A stretch of DNA of 64,000 nucleotides from Desulfovibrionaceae bacterium (lineage in GTDB: Bacteria > Desulfobacterota > Desulfovibrionia > Desulfovibrionales > Desulfovibrionaceae): the NCBI GenBank assembly GCA_029011315.1, contig JAQXLA010000007.1, forward strand, positions 1 through 64,000. Reading direction: 5' to 3'. The first letter of the stretch is position 1; each line of letters begins with the position of its first letter. The position numbers were made by a program, and so were the translations under genes. The notes below the pieces were generated by a model. It did no database searches, was not told the DNA's origin, and saw nothing but the letters and a program-made list of their open reading frames with translations. Below, one piece after another: positions 10,371 to 18,685 of this stretch.

Positions 10371-12383
10371 CTAGGCGTCCAGACCAAGCAGAGCCCGGGA
10401 GAAATCATCACCGTCAAAAGGACGCAGATCTTCAACTTTTTCACCGAGACCAACGAAAGAAATAGTCAAACCGAAACGCAGAGCGATGGCCACAGCGATA
10501 CCGCCCTTGGCTGTCCCGTCCAGCTTCGTCAGAATAATTTCATCCACGCCCGCAGCTTCCTTGAAAATTTTGGTCTGCTGCAATGCGTTCTGGCCTGTCG
10601 TGGCATCCACAACAAGGACACTGCGGTGCGGCGCTCCGGGACATTTGCGGCCAAGAACATTCCGAATCTTCGAAAGCTCTGCCATGAGGTTATCCTTGGT
10701 ATGAAGCCGCCCAGCCGTATCCACAAACACGACATCATATCCCTCTTTTACGGCGATATCCATCGCTTCCCAGGCCACAGCCGCAGGATCTGCATCCTGT
10801 CCCTTGGAATGAAATCCGGATCCAGTGCGATCCGCCCAGATGCGAAGCTGTTCCACAGCAGCAGCACGGAAGGTATCCGCAGCCGCCAGCAGGACTTTCT
10901 TCCCCTGCATACGCGCTCTGTAGGCAAGTTTGGCTATGGTCGTTGTCTTGCCGACGCCGTTGACGCCGATCACCAGGACAACTTCCGGAGGATTGACAGC
11001 CACGACTTTCCGCGAAGCCCGGAATATCTCGCGCAGTTCCTCAGCCAGAGCCGGACGCAAATCCTCAGGGGATGCCATATGCGCCTTGCCCGCACGTGCC
11101 TTCAGGCGTTTCACCAGTTCCATAGACGTTTCCACGCCCATGTCGCCCATGATAAAGACTTCTTCCAATTCTTCCCAGAAAGACTCTGACAGGCTGTCAT
11201 GGCCGGCGAATAAAGCGGTCAAACTCCGTCCAAGATGCTCTCTGGTGCGGCTCAATCCTTCCTGAAGTTTCAGGAACAGACGGCTGCGCTCATCTTCCTC
11301 ATCTTCCAAATCCAGAGCAATGGCCAGCCGATATTGAAGTTCTGAACGAAAATCCGCCAAAGCTTCATATTCCATGCGTTCAGCCCATCGGGCAAAATCC
11401 TCGACAAAGCGATCCGATTCATCAGCAGGCGCGCCCAGAGAAACCAGCAGAAAACGAATACGCTCCCATAGCGCTTCTCCGGCCACGGCGTTTTCTCCCA
11501 GTCCTTCAAGACAGATGCCGAGCCAGACTGACAGCTTCGGTTCGGCATTGCGCAGTTGGGGCAGGATCTCCGCTTTCCAGTCGTGGGCTGACGGTTTCGG
11601 ACGCGTCCAGGAAGCGTCATGCACTGCTTGGAGTGCCGGTTCAGGTTCCGCAAGTTCCGTCAAATCCACAATATCTTCTTCCACAGCTGACAGGGAAGCC
11701 TCAGTCTCCTGAATTTCGGACGAAACAGGACTCCGCTCTTCCGGCGTTTCTGCCTCGGACTCTGCAATCGTTTCGGTTTCCTGATGAAGCAGAGCTTCCG
11801 TCTCAGCTATATCTTCCATATCCGGAAGAGATGCTTCCAGTTTCTTCTCTTCCTGCTGTACCGCATCGGTAATTTCTGGAATGATCCTGTCTGAATCGGA
11901 TTCTTCTGGCGAAGTTTCCGGCTTCTCTTCATTTTCAGCAAACATCATCAAATCGATGACATCATCCTCATCGGCTTTTTGCTCAGCCTCTGCCTGAGCA
12001 TCGGATGTTTCGAGATGCCTCGAAAAGTCCGGTTCCGGAAAGCATTCCGGTTTTGCAAGAGCATCCGGTCCGGATATCGTGTCAGCCGAAGCGGAACTGT
12101 CAGATTCCATTTCTTCCGGCATATTATTCAGATTCTGCTTCAGCGCAGCATTTTCCACCTCAATAAGCGTTGATAGATCCGAAACCAGCGGCTTCAGATC
12201 CGTTTCGTCAACGTTGTCAGGCTGCTCCGAATCCTCAGACGCATTTTCGCCGGAGAGAGATTCAGATGGCTCACCAGATGATTCTTTTTCTTCAGGAGAT
12301 TGAACAGCAGATGGCTCCACCGCTTCGTTGACGTTGTCACTTTTGCCCGACCAAAGTTTCTTAAAAGCTGAAAAGAACCCCAT
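10371..12383 (-). CDS. ftsY: Signal recognition particle receptor FtsY
   Basis: SRP receptor GTPase that docks ribosome-nascent chain complexes at the membrane. The start chosen is MGFFSAFKKLW (12383), a typical amphipathic FtsY beginning with AGGA upstream; the track adds 27 residues. The C-terminal NG domain carries GVNGVGKTTT (about residue 473), AADTFRAAAVEQL, VDTAGRLHT, TKLDGTAKGG and a GLGEKVEDLRPFD end. The N-terminal acidic A domain is very long (about 350 residues rich in E, D, S), giving 670 aa against 497 in E. coli. Confidence 0.95.
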   Translation of the reverse strand: MGFFSAFKKLWSGKSDNVNEAVEPSAVQSPEEKESSGEPSESLSGENASEDSEQPDNVDETDLKPLVSDLSTLIEVENAALKQNLNNMPEEMESDSSASADTISGPDALAKPECFPEPDFSRHLETSDAQAEAEQKADEDDVIDLMMFAENEEKPETSPEESDSDRIIPEITDAVQQEEKKLEASLPDMEDIAETEALLHQETETIAESEAETPEERSPVSSEIQETEASLSAVEEDIVDLTELAEPEPALQAVHDASWTRPKPSAHDWKAEILPQLRNAEPKLSVWLGICLEGLGENAVAGEALWERIRFLLVSLGAPADESDRFVEDFARWAERMEYEALADFRSELQYRLAIALDLEDEEDERSRLFLKLQEGLSRTREHLGRSLTALFAGHDSLSESFWEELEEVFIMGDMGVETSMELVKRLKARAGKAHMASPEDLRPALAEELREIFRASRKVVAVNPPEVVLVIGVNGVGKTTTIAKLAYRARMQGKKVLLAAADTFRAAAVEQLRIWADRTGSGFHSKGQDADPAAVAWEAMDIAVKEGYDVVFVDTAGRLHTKDNLMAELSKIRNVLGRKCPGAPHRSVLVVDATTGQNALQQTKIFKEAAGVDEIILTKLDGTAKGGIAVAIALRFGLTISFVGLGEKVEDLRPFDGDDFSRALLGLDA

Positions 12384-12503
12384 ATCTGTTATTCCTGTGT
12401 TCAAATGTTCAAAAAATAACGTGGTAAAGACGCATTTCCCAGTTTCAGAAGAATCGCGAATCATTCCTGATGAAACGAGGGCAGAATATGTCGCTCATCG
12501 GCA

Positions 12504-12532
12504 ATGCTACACAACTTCATTCCTTGAATCAA
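12504..12532 (-). promoter_or_regulatory. Candidate ftsY promoter
   Basis: TTGATT and TAGCAT on the minus strand with a 17-bp spacer, about 120 nt upstream of the chosen ftsY start. The -35 is good and the -10 moderate. Confidence 0.4.
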
Positions 12533-12629
12533 AGAAAAAAGTCTGCTTGCATAATCCGGATCAATCTGCAAAAACTCACCAATCGCAGCAGCTGAAAATC
12601 AGAAAAAACAAAAGTAAAAATTTTTTTAC

Positions 12630-12647
12630 GAAAAAGCTTGCTTTTTC
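12630..12647. repeat. Perfect 8-bp inverted repeat upstream of porin 1
   Basis: GAAAAAGC-TT-GCTTTTTC, directly upstream of and overlapping the proposed porin -35 element. With only two central bases it is more likely a protein-binding dyad than an RNA hairpin, though it could end ftsY antisense transcripts. Confidence 0.4.
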
Positions 12648-12666
12648 AGAAAGAATATCTTAAAAA
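12638..12666 (+). promoter_or_regulatory. Candidate promoter of porin 1
   Basis: TTGCTT and TAAAAA with a 17-bp spacer in the very AT-rich ftsY-porin gap. Predicted transcription would begin just before the Fur-like palindrome. Confidence 0.4.
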
Positions 12667-12674
12667 TAAAGTCG

Positions 12675-12697
12675 TTGAAAATGATAATTATTTTCAA
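12675..12697. promoter_or_regulatory. Fur-like operator
   Basis: TTGAAAAT-N7-ATTTTCAA palindrome with a GATAAT core, closely resembling Fur-family operators (GATAATGATAATCATTATC type, and the TGAAAAT/ATTTTCA half-sites described for Desulfovibrionales). It lies just downstream of the proposed -10 element and about 57 nt before the porin 1 ATG, so binding would be expected to repress. No matching site was found before porin 2. Confidence 0.6.
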
Positions 12698-12753
12698 ACA
12701 CCACAGAAATAGGCGCTTGGCCTCTTTCCAAAATTCAAATGGGGATAGTTTCC

Positions 12754-14163
12754 ATGAAACGTATTGTGACTCTTCTTCTTGCTGCAGGCCTCGTAATGGG
12801 CGCCTCTTCTGCCTCCCAGGCTGTGGATATTAAGGCTTCAGGCATGTGGGACTTCACGTTCGAATATGCCACCAATCCGAGAAAGGGTGATGATGCCGAT
12901 AACTTCCACGCTATTCAGCGTCTCCGCACGCAAATCGATATCATCGCCTCTGAAAATCTGAAAGGCGTTGTCTTCCTGGAAATGGGCAACACGACTTGGG
13001 GTGAAAAGGCTTCAGGCGGACAGATGGGCACCGACGGCAAAATCGTCGAAGTCCGTTATTCCTATGTTGACTGGGTTATTCCGGAAACCGACGTCAAGGT
13101 TCGCATGGGTCTCCAGCCGCTTACCCTTCCCAACTTTGTTGACGGTGAAAACAACGTCATGGGCGGTCCTGCCGATACGGCCGCTGTCGTCCTGTCCTAT
13201 GACTTCAATGAAAACTTCGGACTGACAGCTTTCTGGGCTCGTCCTGCCAACGACAACGGTTCTGATGTCGCGGTAACCCGCACCAATATCTCCGATACGC
13301 TTGATCTCTTTGGCTTCACTGTTCCCATGCAGTTCGACGGATTCAAGGTGACCCCCTGGTTCATGGGCGCTGTGATTGGACGTGACTCTCTTGGCACCAA
13401 TGACTCCACCACCGGCTATGTCGCCAACGATCTTCTGCCTGCCGGAGCCGATCCTTCTCTGAGCCGCAACAAGCACGGCCACGGACTGTGGGCCGGCGCC
13501 ACTGCCGAACTGACAGCATTCGATCCCTTCCGTGTGGCTCTTGACTTCAACTACGGCGCGGTCAATCTGAATGAAGAATCCTCCACCGGCATGGATCTGA
13601 AACGCAGCGGCTGGCTGATTGAAGGCGTGGCCGAATACAAGCTCGATTTCATGACTCCCGGCATCGTGGCCTGGTATTCCTCCGGTGATGACAGCAATCC
13701 GTATGACGGTTCCGAACGCATGCCTTCCGTACACGGTTCCAGCATTTTGACATCGTACGGCTTTGACGGCGACTACTCACTCTCCGTCTGCGACTTCCTG
13801 GGCAACAATCTCATTGGCACCTGGGGTGTTCTCGCCAGAGCGAAAGACATTTCCTTCATCGATGATATGTCTCATATCTTCCAGATTGGCTATTATCGCG
13901 GCACGAACAGCAAGGCTATGGCTTCCATCGTTCTGGATCCCATCGACGGCAATCGTACTGACGGCTTCTATCTGACTCGCGGAGACTACGCTATCGAAGC
14001 CAACTTCGACACGGAATACAAGATTTACGACAATCTGACCGCCGTTGTCGAACTCGGCTATATCCATCTGAATCTTAAGAGAGACACCTGGACCGACAGC
14101 GTCGTAGACAGCATCCGCAAGAACAACTACCGCGCCGCTTTCAACCTGCGCTACTCGTTCTAA
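12754..14163 (+). CDS. Outer-membrane porin, Desulfovibrio homotrimeric type (copy 1)
   Basis: Beta-barrel porin for passive diffusion across the outer membrane. The start is set at MKRIVTLLLAAGLVMG (12754): GGGGA lies 8 nt upstream and the same N-terminus is found in copy 2. A signal peptide is cut after SQA. The mature protein begins VDIKASGMWDFTFEYATN, a hallmark of this Desulfovibrionaceae family, and ends NNYRAAFNLRYSF with the terminal Phe expected for BAM-dependent barrels. Length is 469 aa, identical to copy 2. The Fur-like box and promoter upstream suggest iron control. Confidence 0.88.
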   Translation: MKRIVTLLLAAGLVMGASSASQAVDIKASGMWDFTFEYATNPRKGDDADNFHAIQRLRTQIDIIASENLKGVVFLEMGNTTWGEKASGGQMGTDGKIVEVRYSYVDWVIPETDVKVRMGLQPLTLPNFVDGENNVMGGPADTAAVVLSYDFNENFGLTAFWARPANDNGSDVAVTRTNISDTLDLFGFTVPMQFDGFKVTPWFMGAVIGRDSLGTNDSTTGYVANDLLPAGADPSLSRNKHGHGLWAGATAELTAFDPFRVALDFNYGAVNLNEESSTGMDLKRSGWLIEGVAEYKLDFMTPGIVAWYSSGDDSNPYDGSERMPSVHGSSILTSYGFDGDYSLSVCDFLGNNLIGTWGVLARAKDISFIDDMSHIFQIGYYRGTNSKAMASIVLDPIDGNRTDGFYLTRGDYAIEANFDTEYKIYDNLTAVVELGYIHLNLKRDTWTDSVVDSIRKNNYRAAFNLRYSF

Positions 14164-14188
14164 CACCGGAAAGACCGGCTATTTCCGC

Positions 14189-14222
14189 AAAGAGCGGAGT
14201 TCGCAACACGACTCCGCTCTTT
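14189..14222 (+). terminator. Rho-independent terminator of porin 1
   Basis: AGAGCGGAGT / ACTCCGCTCT perfect 10-bp stem with a 10-nt loop, preceded by AA and followed by TTT, 25 nt after the stop. It isolates porin 1 from porin 2. Confidence 0.85.
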
Positions 14223-14453
14223 ATGACATTAATTTAATATAAAAACCGGATTCATATTCATAACCATAACCATATTATAAACAGCCAGAGACACAGCCCA
14301 ACCTTCCGTAAGCTTGTCAGCAAAAATTTTTTTGTACATCCCGACAAAAAATTTTTACCGATCGCTTGATTTTTTCTATCAGCTATGCCATTGTGGGCGA
14401 AACAAGGCGAATATTTTATTATTTGCCGAATTTTCAGAAGGAAGGAAAAAGCT
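14223..14453. other. Leader region of porin 2
   Basis: Gap of about 230 nt. It holds two similar A/T tracts (CAAAAATTTTTTTG near 14325 and GACAAAAAATTTTTAC near 14343) and presumably the porin 2 promoter, which could not be assigned. No Fur-like palindrome was seen here. Confidence 0.4.
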
Positions 14454-15863
14454 ATGAAGCGTATCGTTACGTTACTTCTTGCTGCCGGTCTCGTTATGGG
14501 TGCCGCCTCCATGTCCCAGGCTACTGATATTAAGGTCAAGGGCATGTGGGACTTTACGTTTGAATATGCCACCAATCTGAGAAAGGGAGCTGACGTCGAC
14601 AACTTCCACGCTAAGCAGCGTCTGCGTACTCAGGTGGATTTCATCGCCTCTGAGAACCTGAAGGGCGTCGTCTTCTTCGAAATGGGTGACACGAACTGGG
14701 GTAAGAAATCTGAGGGCGGCCAGATGGGCACCGACGGCAAGATCGTCGAAGTCCGTTATTCCTACATCGACTGGGTTATCCCGGAAACCGATGTGAAGGT
14801 TCGCATGGGTCTCCAGCCCTGGAAACTCCCCAACTTTGTCGTTGCTGAACACAACGTCATCGGTGGTCCTGCTGACGCAGCCGGCATCACTCTGTCCTAT
14901 GATTTCAATGAAAACTTCGGCCTGACCGCTTTCTGGATGCGTCCTGCCAATGACAACGGATCCGACGTTGCGGTGACCCGCAATATTTCCGATACGCTCG
15001 ATCTGTTCGGCTTCACCGTTCCCATGCAGTTCGACGGATTCAAAGTGACTCCGTGGTTCATGGGTGCTGTGATCGGCCGTGACTCCATGGGCAACACCAC
15101 TTCCACCACCAGCTATGTTAAAAACGATCTTATGCCGATCGGCGCAATGCCTGCTCTGAGCCGCAATCATCATGGTCATGGTCTGTGGGCTGGTGCCACT
15201 GCCGAAATGACCCTGTTTGATCCCTTCCGCCTTGCTCTTGATCTCAACTACGGTAATGTGAACCTGAATGAGATCAATAACGGTATGGATCTGAAGCGTG
15301 ACGGCTGGCTGATCGAAGGCGTCGCTGAATACAAGCTCGACTACATGACCCCCGGCCTGATCTTCTGGTATGCCTCCGGTGATGACGACGATCCGTATAA
15401 CGGTTCCGAACGTATGCCTACGCTGCATGGCTCCTCCTGGATGACCACCTACGGCTTTGACGGCAACTACGCTATTTCCACCACTGCCGCCATCAACCGT
15501 ACGCTCGTTGGCACTTGGGGTATCGGTCTGCAGCTGAAAGATATTTCCTTCATCGACGATCTGAAGTCCACGCTGCGCGTTGTGTACATGCAGGGTACCA
15601 ACGACAAGGAAATGGCTCCCATCGCTCTGATGTCCAGTGGAGTCGGACTGGGTGAACGCAACGGTCTCTATCTGACCGAAGAAGATAACGCGATCGAAGT
15701 GAACTTCGATACTCAGTACAAGATTTACAAGAATCTGACCCTGATCACCGAAATCGGTTACGTTCACCTGAATCTGGATGACGGCACATGGGGTTCCGCC
15801 TATGTTGACAGCATCCGGAAGAACAACTACCGTGCTGCTCTGAACCTGCGCTACTCCTTCTAG
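14454..15863 (+). CDS. Outer-membrane porin, Desulfovibrio homotrimeric type (copy 2)
   Basis: Second member of the same porin family, clearly a tandem duplicate of copy 1: same length (469 aa from the start used here), same signal peptide core (MKRIVTLLLAAGLVMGA), same SQMGTDGKIVEVRYSY-type strands and the same C-terminus (NNYRAALNLRYSF). The ATG at 14454 has GGAAGGA upstream; the track adds 23 residues. Differences cluster in what would be surface loops (for example around GNTTSTTSYVKNDLMP and the region before the last strands). It has its own terminator and lacks the Fur-like box, so it may be expressed under other conditions. Confidence 0.88.
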   Translation: MKRIVTLLLAAGLVMGAASMSQATDIKVKGMWDFTFEYATNLRKGADVDNFHAKQRLRTQVDFIASENLKGVVFFEMGDTNWGKKSEGGQMGTDGKIVEVRYSYIDWVIPETDVKVRMGLQPWKLPNFVVAEHNVIGGPADAAGITLSYDFNENFGLTAFWMRPANDNGSDVAVTRNISDTLDLFGFTVPMQFDGFKVTPWFMGAVIGRDSMGNTTSTTSYVKNDLMPIGAMPALSRNHHGHGLWAGATAEMTLFDPFRLALDLNYGNVNLNEINNGMDLKRDGWLIEGVAEYKLDYMTPGLIFWYASGDDDDPYNGSERMPTLHGSSWMTTYGFDGNYAISTTAAINRTLVGTWGIGLQLKDISFIDDLKSTLRVVYMQGTNDKEMAPIALMSSGVGLGERNGLYLTEEDNAIEVNFDTQYKIYKNLTLITEIGYVHLNLDDGTWGSAYVDSIRKNNYRAALNLRYSF

Positions 15864-15902
15864 TTCGCATCGTTCAGAAACTCTTCGGAGTTTGAATTGA
15901 TT

Positions 15903-15936
15903 GAAGAGCCGTCCAAATCTGGACGGCTCTTCTTTT
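15903..15936 (+). terminator. Rho-independent terminator of porin 2
   Basis: GAAGAGCCGTCC / GGACGGCTCTTC, a perfect 12-bp stem with 6-nt loop and TTTT tail, 39 nt after the stop codon. Confidence 0.9.
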
Positions 15937-15968
15937 ATGCTGTGTCAGTCATTTCTGATTGGCAGAAC

Positions 15969-16010
15969 GAGAGAGGGGCGGATTCGAACCATTCGAACCG
16001 CCCCTCTCTC
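15969..16010. other. Long GC-rich hairpin
   Basis: GAGAGAGGGGCGG pairs perfectly with CCGCCCCTCTCTC; inside it TTCGAA pairs with a second TTCGAA around a CCA loop, so the stem reaches about 19 bp with one bulged A. No T-tract follows on either strand, so it is not a plain terminator. Possibly part of a small RNA or a REP-like element. Confidence 0.6.
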
Positions 16011-16026
16011 TGGGAAGCTTGGAGAA

Positions 16027-16052
16027 AGCCGGACACCCCCGGATGTCCGGCT
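16027..16052. other. Second GC-rich hairpin
   Basis: AGCCGGACA / TGTCCGGCT, a perfect 9-bp stem with 8-nt loop, 16 nt after the previous hairpin and just before a GGAGGA motif that could serve the tiny ORF at 16070. If transcribed it would place a stable stem directly in front of that ribosome binding site. Confidence 0.5.
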
Positions 16053-16069
16053 GTGGAGGAAACATATCC

Positions 16070-16168
16070 ATGTCTGCGCCTTATCGGATACCGCATACCG
16101 ATTCAGGCAGAAAAAATGATGGATGGAAGCAGGAGGAGGCGAGCCCCATCCGAAGCTATATAGTTTAG
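16070..16168 (+). CDS. Possible 32-aa ORF
   Basis: ATG with GGAGGA 9 nt upstream, giving MSAPYRIPHTDSG... and ending in a TAG just before the convergent zraP-like gene. Not recognised. The good ribosome binding site and the hairpins before it are the only support; no codon-usage or conservation test could be made. It may equally be chance in a non-coding RNA. Confidence 0.2.
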   Translation: MSAPYRIPHTDSGRKNDGWKQEEASPIRSYIV

Positions 16169-16174
16169 AAGAGT

Positions 16175-16669
16175 CTATTGCCTTGCTTCATCAGAATGGA
16201 TGTCATAACAGGGAGGAACCGCCGGACATCCCTGATAAGGATCCGCACCTCTTCGTCCATCTCCCCGTTTGGGATGATCAATCAGGGAAATGCCGAGTTC
16301 GCGATGGATCTTGTCTGCAGCTTCGCGACGAATCGAACGTGCCTTTTCACGCAATGTCACCACTTCTTCAGCCATTTTTCCGATGATGGCAGGATCCGCC
16401 TGAGGCGTTGTACCATATGTTCTCAGCTGCAAAGTTTTTACGTCAAGATCATGCATTATGGGACGAAGCTTATTGCGGCGTTCTTTGAGGATTGCCTGCA
16501 ATTTTTCCTTTTGATCTCTGTTCAGCTTGTTTGATTTTTCAAGCATCGTTTCCTGCTGTTCGACAGCTTCTTCATCACCGGCCACACAGTTGCCGGAAAA
16601 GCTGAATGATCCGGCAACAAGCAGAGCGGCTGCTGTCAGGGAAATCATACCTTTATTCAATGCACGCAT
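16175..16669 (-). CDS. zraP: Periplasmic ZraP/Spy/CpxP-like metal-stress protein
   Basis: Small periplasmic helical protein of the CpxP/Spy/ZraP superfamily, which buffers metals or acts as a chaperone and restrains its cognate kinase. The 164-aa product has a signal peptide (ISLTAAALLVAGSFSFSG) and then helices with the LNRDQKEKLQAILKERRNKL pattern (an LTxxQ-like motif) and REKARSIRREAADKI. Assignment to ZraP rests on context: it is divergent from a ZraS/ZraR-type two-component pair. The C-terminus is rich in Gly, Asp, Cys and His (RRGADPYQGCPAVPPCYDIH), which could bind metal. Confidence 0.7.
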   Translation of the reverse strand: MRALNKGMISLTAAALLVAGSFSFSGNCVAGDEEAVEQQETMLEKSNKLNRDQKEKLQAILKERRNKLRPIMHDLDVKTLQLRTYGTTPQADPAIIGKMAEEVVTLREKARSIRREAADKIHRELGISLIDHPKRGDGRRGADPYQGCPAVPPCYDIHSDEARQ

Positions 16670-16724
16670 GATTTTTCCTCAATTGATCGTCTTGCGACCT
16701 GTTATAAAAAACGTGTTGACGTTA

Positions 16725-16752
16725 TATTTTAAGCATTTTTCATGCTAAAATA
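16725..16752. promoter_or_regulatory. Dyad upstream of the zraP-like gene
   Basis: TATTTTAAGCAT and ATGCTAAAATA form an almost perfect inverted repeat (one extra A) 56 nt upstream of the zraP start. It may be an operator for the divergent pair or a leader hairpin. Confidence 0.4.
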
Positions 16753-16811
16753 TAAAAATCCTTTATTATCAATATGTTATAAAAAAATAAAAAAAACTAT
16801 CTCTTTCAAAA

Positions 16812-16886
16812 TGTTAAAAAATTAGACATTTTTTTCAAAATATGTCAAAAAAATATCCATTACATCAATTTTCTGTCAAAAAAATA
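16812..16886. promoter_or_regulatory. Three phased TGTYAAAAAAWTA repeats
   Basis: TGTTAAAAAATTA at 16812, TGTCAAAAAAATA at 16843 and TGTCAAAAAAATA at 16874: three copies with start-to-start spacing of exactly 31 bp, about three helical turns. They lie between the divergent zraP and zraS genes. They could be activator sites for the adjacent NtrC-type regulator or phased A-tracts that bend the DNA. No convincing sigma54 -24/-12 element was found. Confidence 0.5.
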
Positions 16887-16921
16887 ATCTTTCTTTCACC
16901 ATATTCCCTGCAGAGATCCGT

Positions 16922-18682
16922 ATGGCACCTGTTCAGATGCTGAAATTCCACGAACAAAAAGGCAATTCCCTGATTACAACCGTCGGAGCTGTCTGTATTC
17001 TGGTTTTGGTCGTTTTTCTTGTTACAGCTCTGTCCATAGACAACACCCAAACAGATGTGGAAAGAATCCTTGCGGAAAAAGGTTCCGCTCTGATTTCCGC
17101 TTTGGAAAGCGGAGTGCGTTCAGGCGTGAGATCCAAAGCAGGGCTGAGACTGCAATATCTTGTGGAAGAAATGGCTTCACGAACCGATGTTCAGTTCATT
17201 GCCGTCACCATGCCTGATGGCACTATCATCGCTCACAGCGATACGGAACGCATTGGCAAAAAGCTGATGATTGATTATGCGCTGCCCGATGCTACCGGTT
17301 CAAGAGACTGCCTCGTCCCGACTGAGGATCCGGCATGGAAAATTGTCATGACTGACGGTCTCCGAACATTTTTGGTCTACGGTTTGTTTCATCCCGGCTG
17401 GCACAGTCTGAAAAACATTCGCAGTGCTCTGCCTCCCGTTCTGCAAACGGAATTTCAGGGACGTCTTCCTTCAGTATTTCTTGGCCTGGATATGACTCCC
17501 ATCATTACCTCTCAGAAAAAAAGTCTGCAGAGAGCTTTGCTATTCAGCGGCAGCACTGTCCTTGCAGGCATCCTTGCGCTTCTGTTTCTGCATGGTATCG
17601 AACGCTTCAGAGCCTCCCGGCACAGTCAGCAGATTGCCGAAAAAATTGCTCAGGAACTCGCGTCAACGCTGTCCGACGGCTTAATTATTCTTGACAATGA
17701 AGGCATGGTCACACGGGTGAACAGTGCCGCTCTGAATCTGTTTTCCCTGCCGGGACGGTATGATTTTTATACAGGACAGACTCTTGATCATATCCTGCCC
17801 CCAAATGTGCTGCACACTCTTCGAAAGCTGTTCAGCTCTGCGTCCATCCCGGATACGGAAATCCGTATCAAAGATGGAGAAAAGAACAAATTCATCAGCG
17901 TGCGAGGCGGTCATATTCGCGATAACAATCACAACAGAATCGGTACGCTGCTCTTTTTTCGGGATTTAACCGAAGTCAGACGTCTGGAAGAGGAAATTCG
18001 GCGAAATGAAAAACTTGCGGCGGTCGGCAATCTGGCGGCAGGCGTCGCACATGAACTCAGAAATCCGCTCAGTTCAATTAAGGGATACGCCGTCTATTTC
18101 TGCGGAAAATTTCAGAGAGGCAGTTCCGACAGGGAAGCCGCTGAAGTCATGATCCGCGAAGTCGATCGGCTCAACCGCTGTGTCAGCGATCTGATTGGTC
18201 TTGCAAGACCGACCATTCTCAATAAAAGGCCGGTCAATGTCCTGCAAATCTGCCAGGATGTTTTGAGACTGATTCAAAGAGATGTGGAAACACGGGGCGT
18301 GGCTGTCCAGCTCAACGCTCCGGAAAATCTTCCGGCTGTTCTGGTGGACTGCGATCGCTTCCGTCAAGTGCTTCTGAATCTCTGCCTCAACGCACTCGAA
18401 GCGATGAAAGAAGGAGGCAATCTGCTGATCACGCTTGGCCTCGAAGGCCACGATTTTTTCTGCGAAGTTCAGGACACGGGCATGGGAATGAATCCCGAAG
18501 TGCTTGATCATATTTTTGAGCCTTATTTTACGACAAAGGGAGACGGAACAGGTCTGGGCCTTGCCGTTGTGCACAAAATCATTGCCGCACATGAAGGATC
18601 CATTTCAGTAGCCTCAGAACCTGGCATAGGCTCCCTGTTCCATATTTCTCTGCCGCTGAATGCGACCCATATGGAGGGCTAA
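16922..18682 (+). CDS. zraS: Sensor histidine kinase, ZraS-like
   Basis: Membrane sensor kinase, 586 aa. Two membrane helices (about 17-38 and 205-225) bracket a periplasmic sensing domain of about 165 residues that resembles a single CACHE/PAS fold (VQFIAVTMPDGTIIAHSDTERIG). A cytoplasmic PAS follows (about 245-350, LSDGLIILDNEGMVTRVN), then HisKA with H377 (AAGVAHELRNPLSSIKG) and a complete HATPase (NLCLNALEAM, DTGMGM, GDGTGLGLAVVHKI). zraR starts 4 nt after its stop. Divergence from a zraP-like gene supports a zinc/lead or envelope-stress role, which remains an inference. Confidence 0.85.
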   Translation: MAPVQMLKFHEQKGNSLITTVGAVCILVLVVFLVTALSIDNTQTDVERILAEKGSALISALESGVRSGVRSKAGLRLQYLVEEMASRTDVQFIAVTMPDGTIIAHSDTERIGKKLMIDYALPDATGSRDCLVPTEDPAWKIVMTDGLRTFLVYGLFHPGWHSLKNIRSALPPVLQTEFQGRLPSVFLGLDMTPIITSQKKSLQRALLFSGSTVLAGILALLFLHGIERFRASRHSQQIAEKIAQELASTLSDGLIILDNEGMVTRVNSAALNLFSLPGRYDFYTGQTLDHILPPNVLHTLRKLFSSASIPDTEIRIKDGEKNKFISVRGGHIRDNNHNRIGTLLFFRDLTEVRRLEEEIRRNEKLAAVGNLAAGVAHELRNPLSSIKGYAVYFCGKFQRGSSDREAAEVMIREVDRLNRCVSDLIGLARPTILNKRPVNVLQICQDVLRLIQRDVETRGVAVQLNAPENLPAVLVDCDRFRQVLLNLCLNALEAMKEGGNLLITLGLEGHDFFCEVQDTGMGMNPEVLDHIFEPYFTTKGDGTGLGLAVVHKIIAAHEGSISVASEPGIGSLFHISLPLNATHMEG

Positions 18683-18685
18683 CAG

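Noticed and set aside
14472-15767. 431-aa minus-strand ORF opposite porin 2 (and a similar one opposite porin 1)
   Set aside because: Arises from the codon pattern of the porin genes; both copies share it because they are duplicates.
16812-16886. CRISPR-like array
   Set aside because: Only three 13-bp AT-rich words with 18-bp gaps; repeats and spacers are far too short and no cas genes are near. No CRISPR array was seen anywhere in the window.
16922-16945. TGGCAC near the zraS start as a sigma54 -24 element
   Set aside because: No TTGC at the required distance, and it overlaps the coding start.
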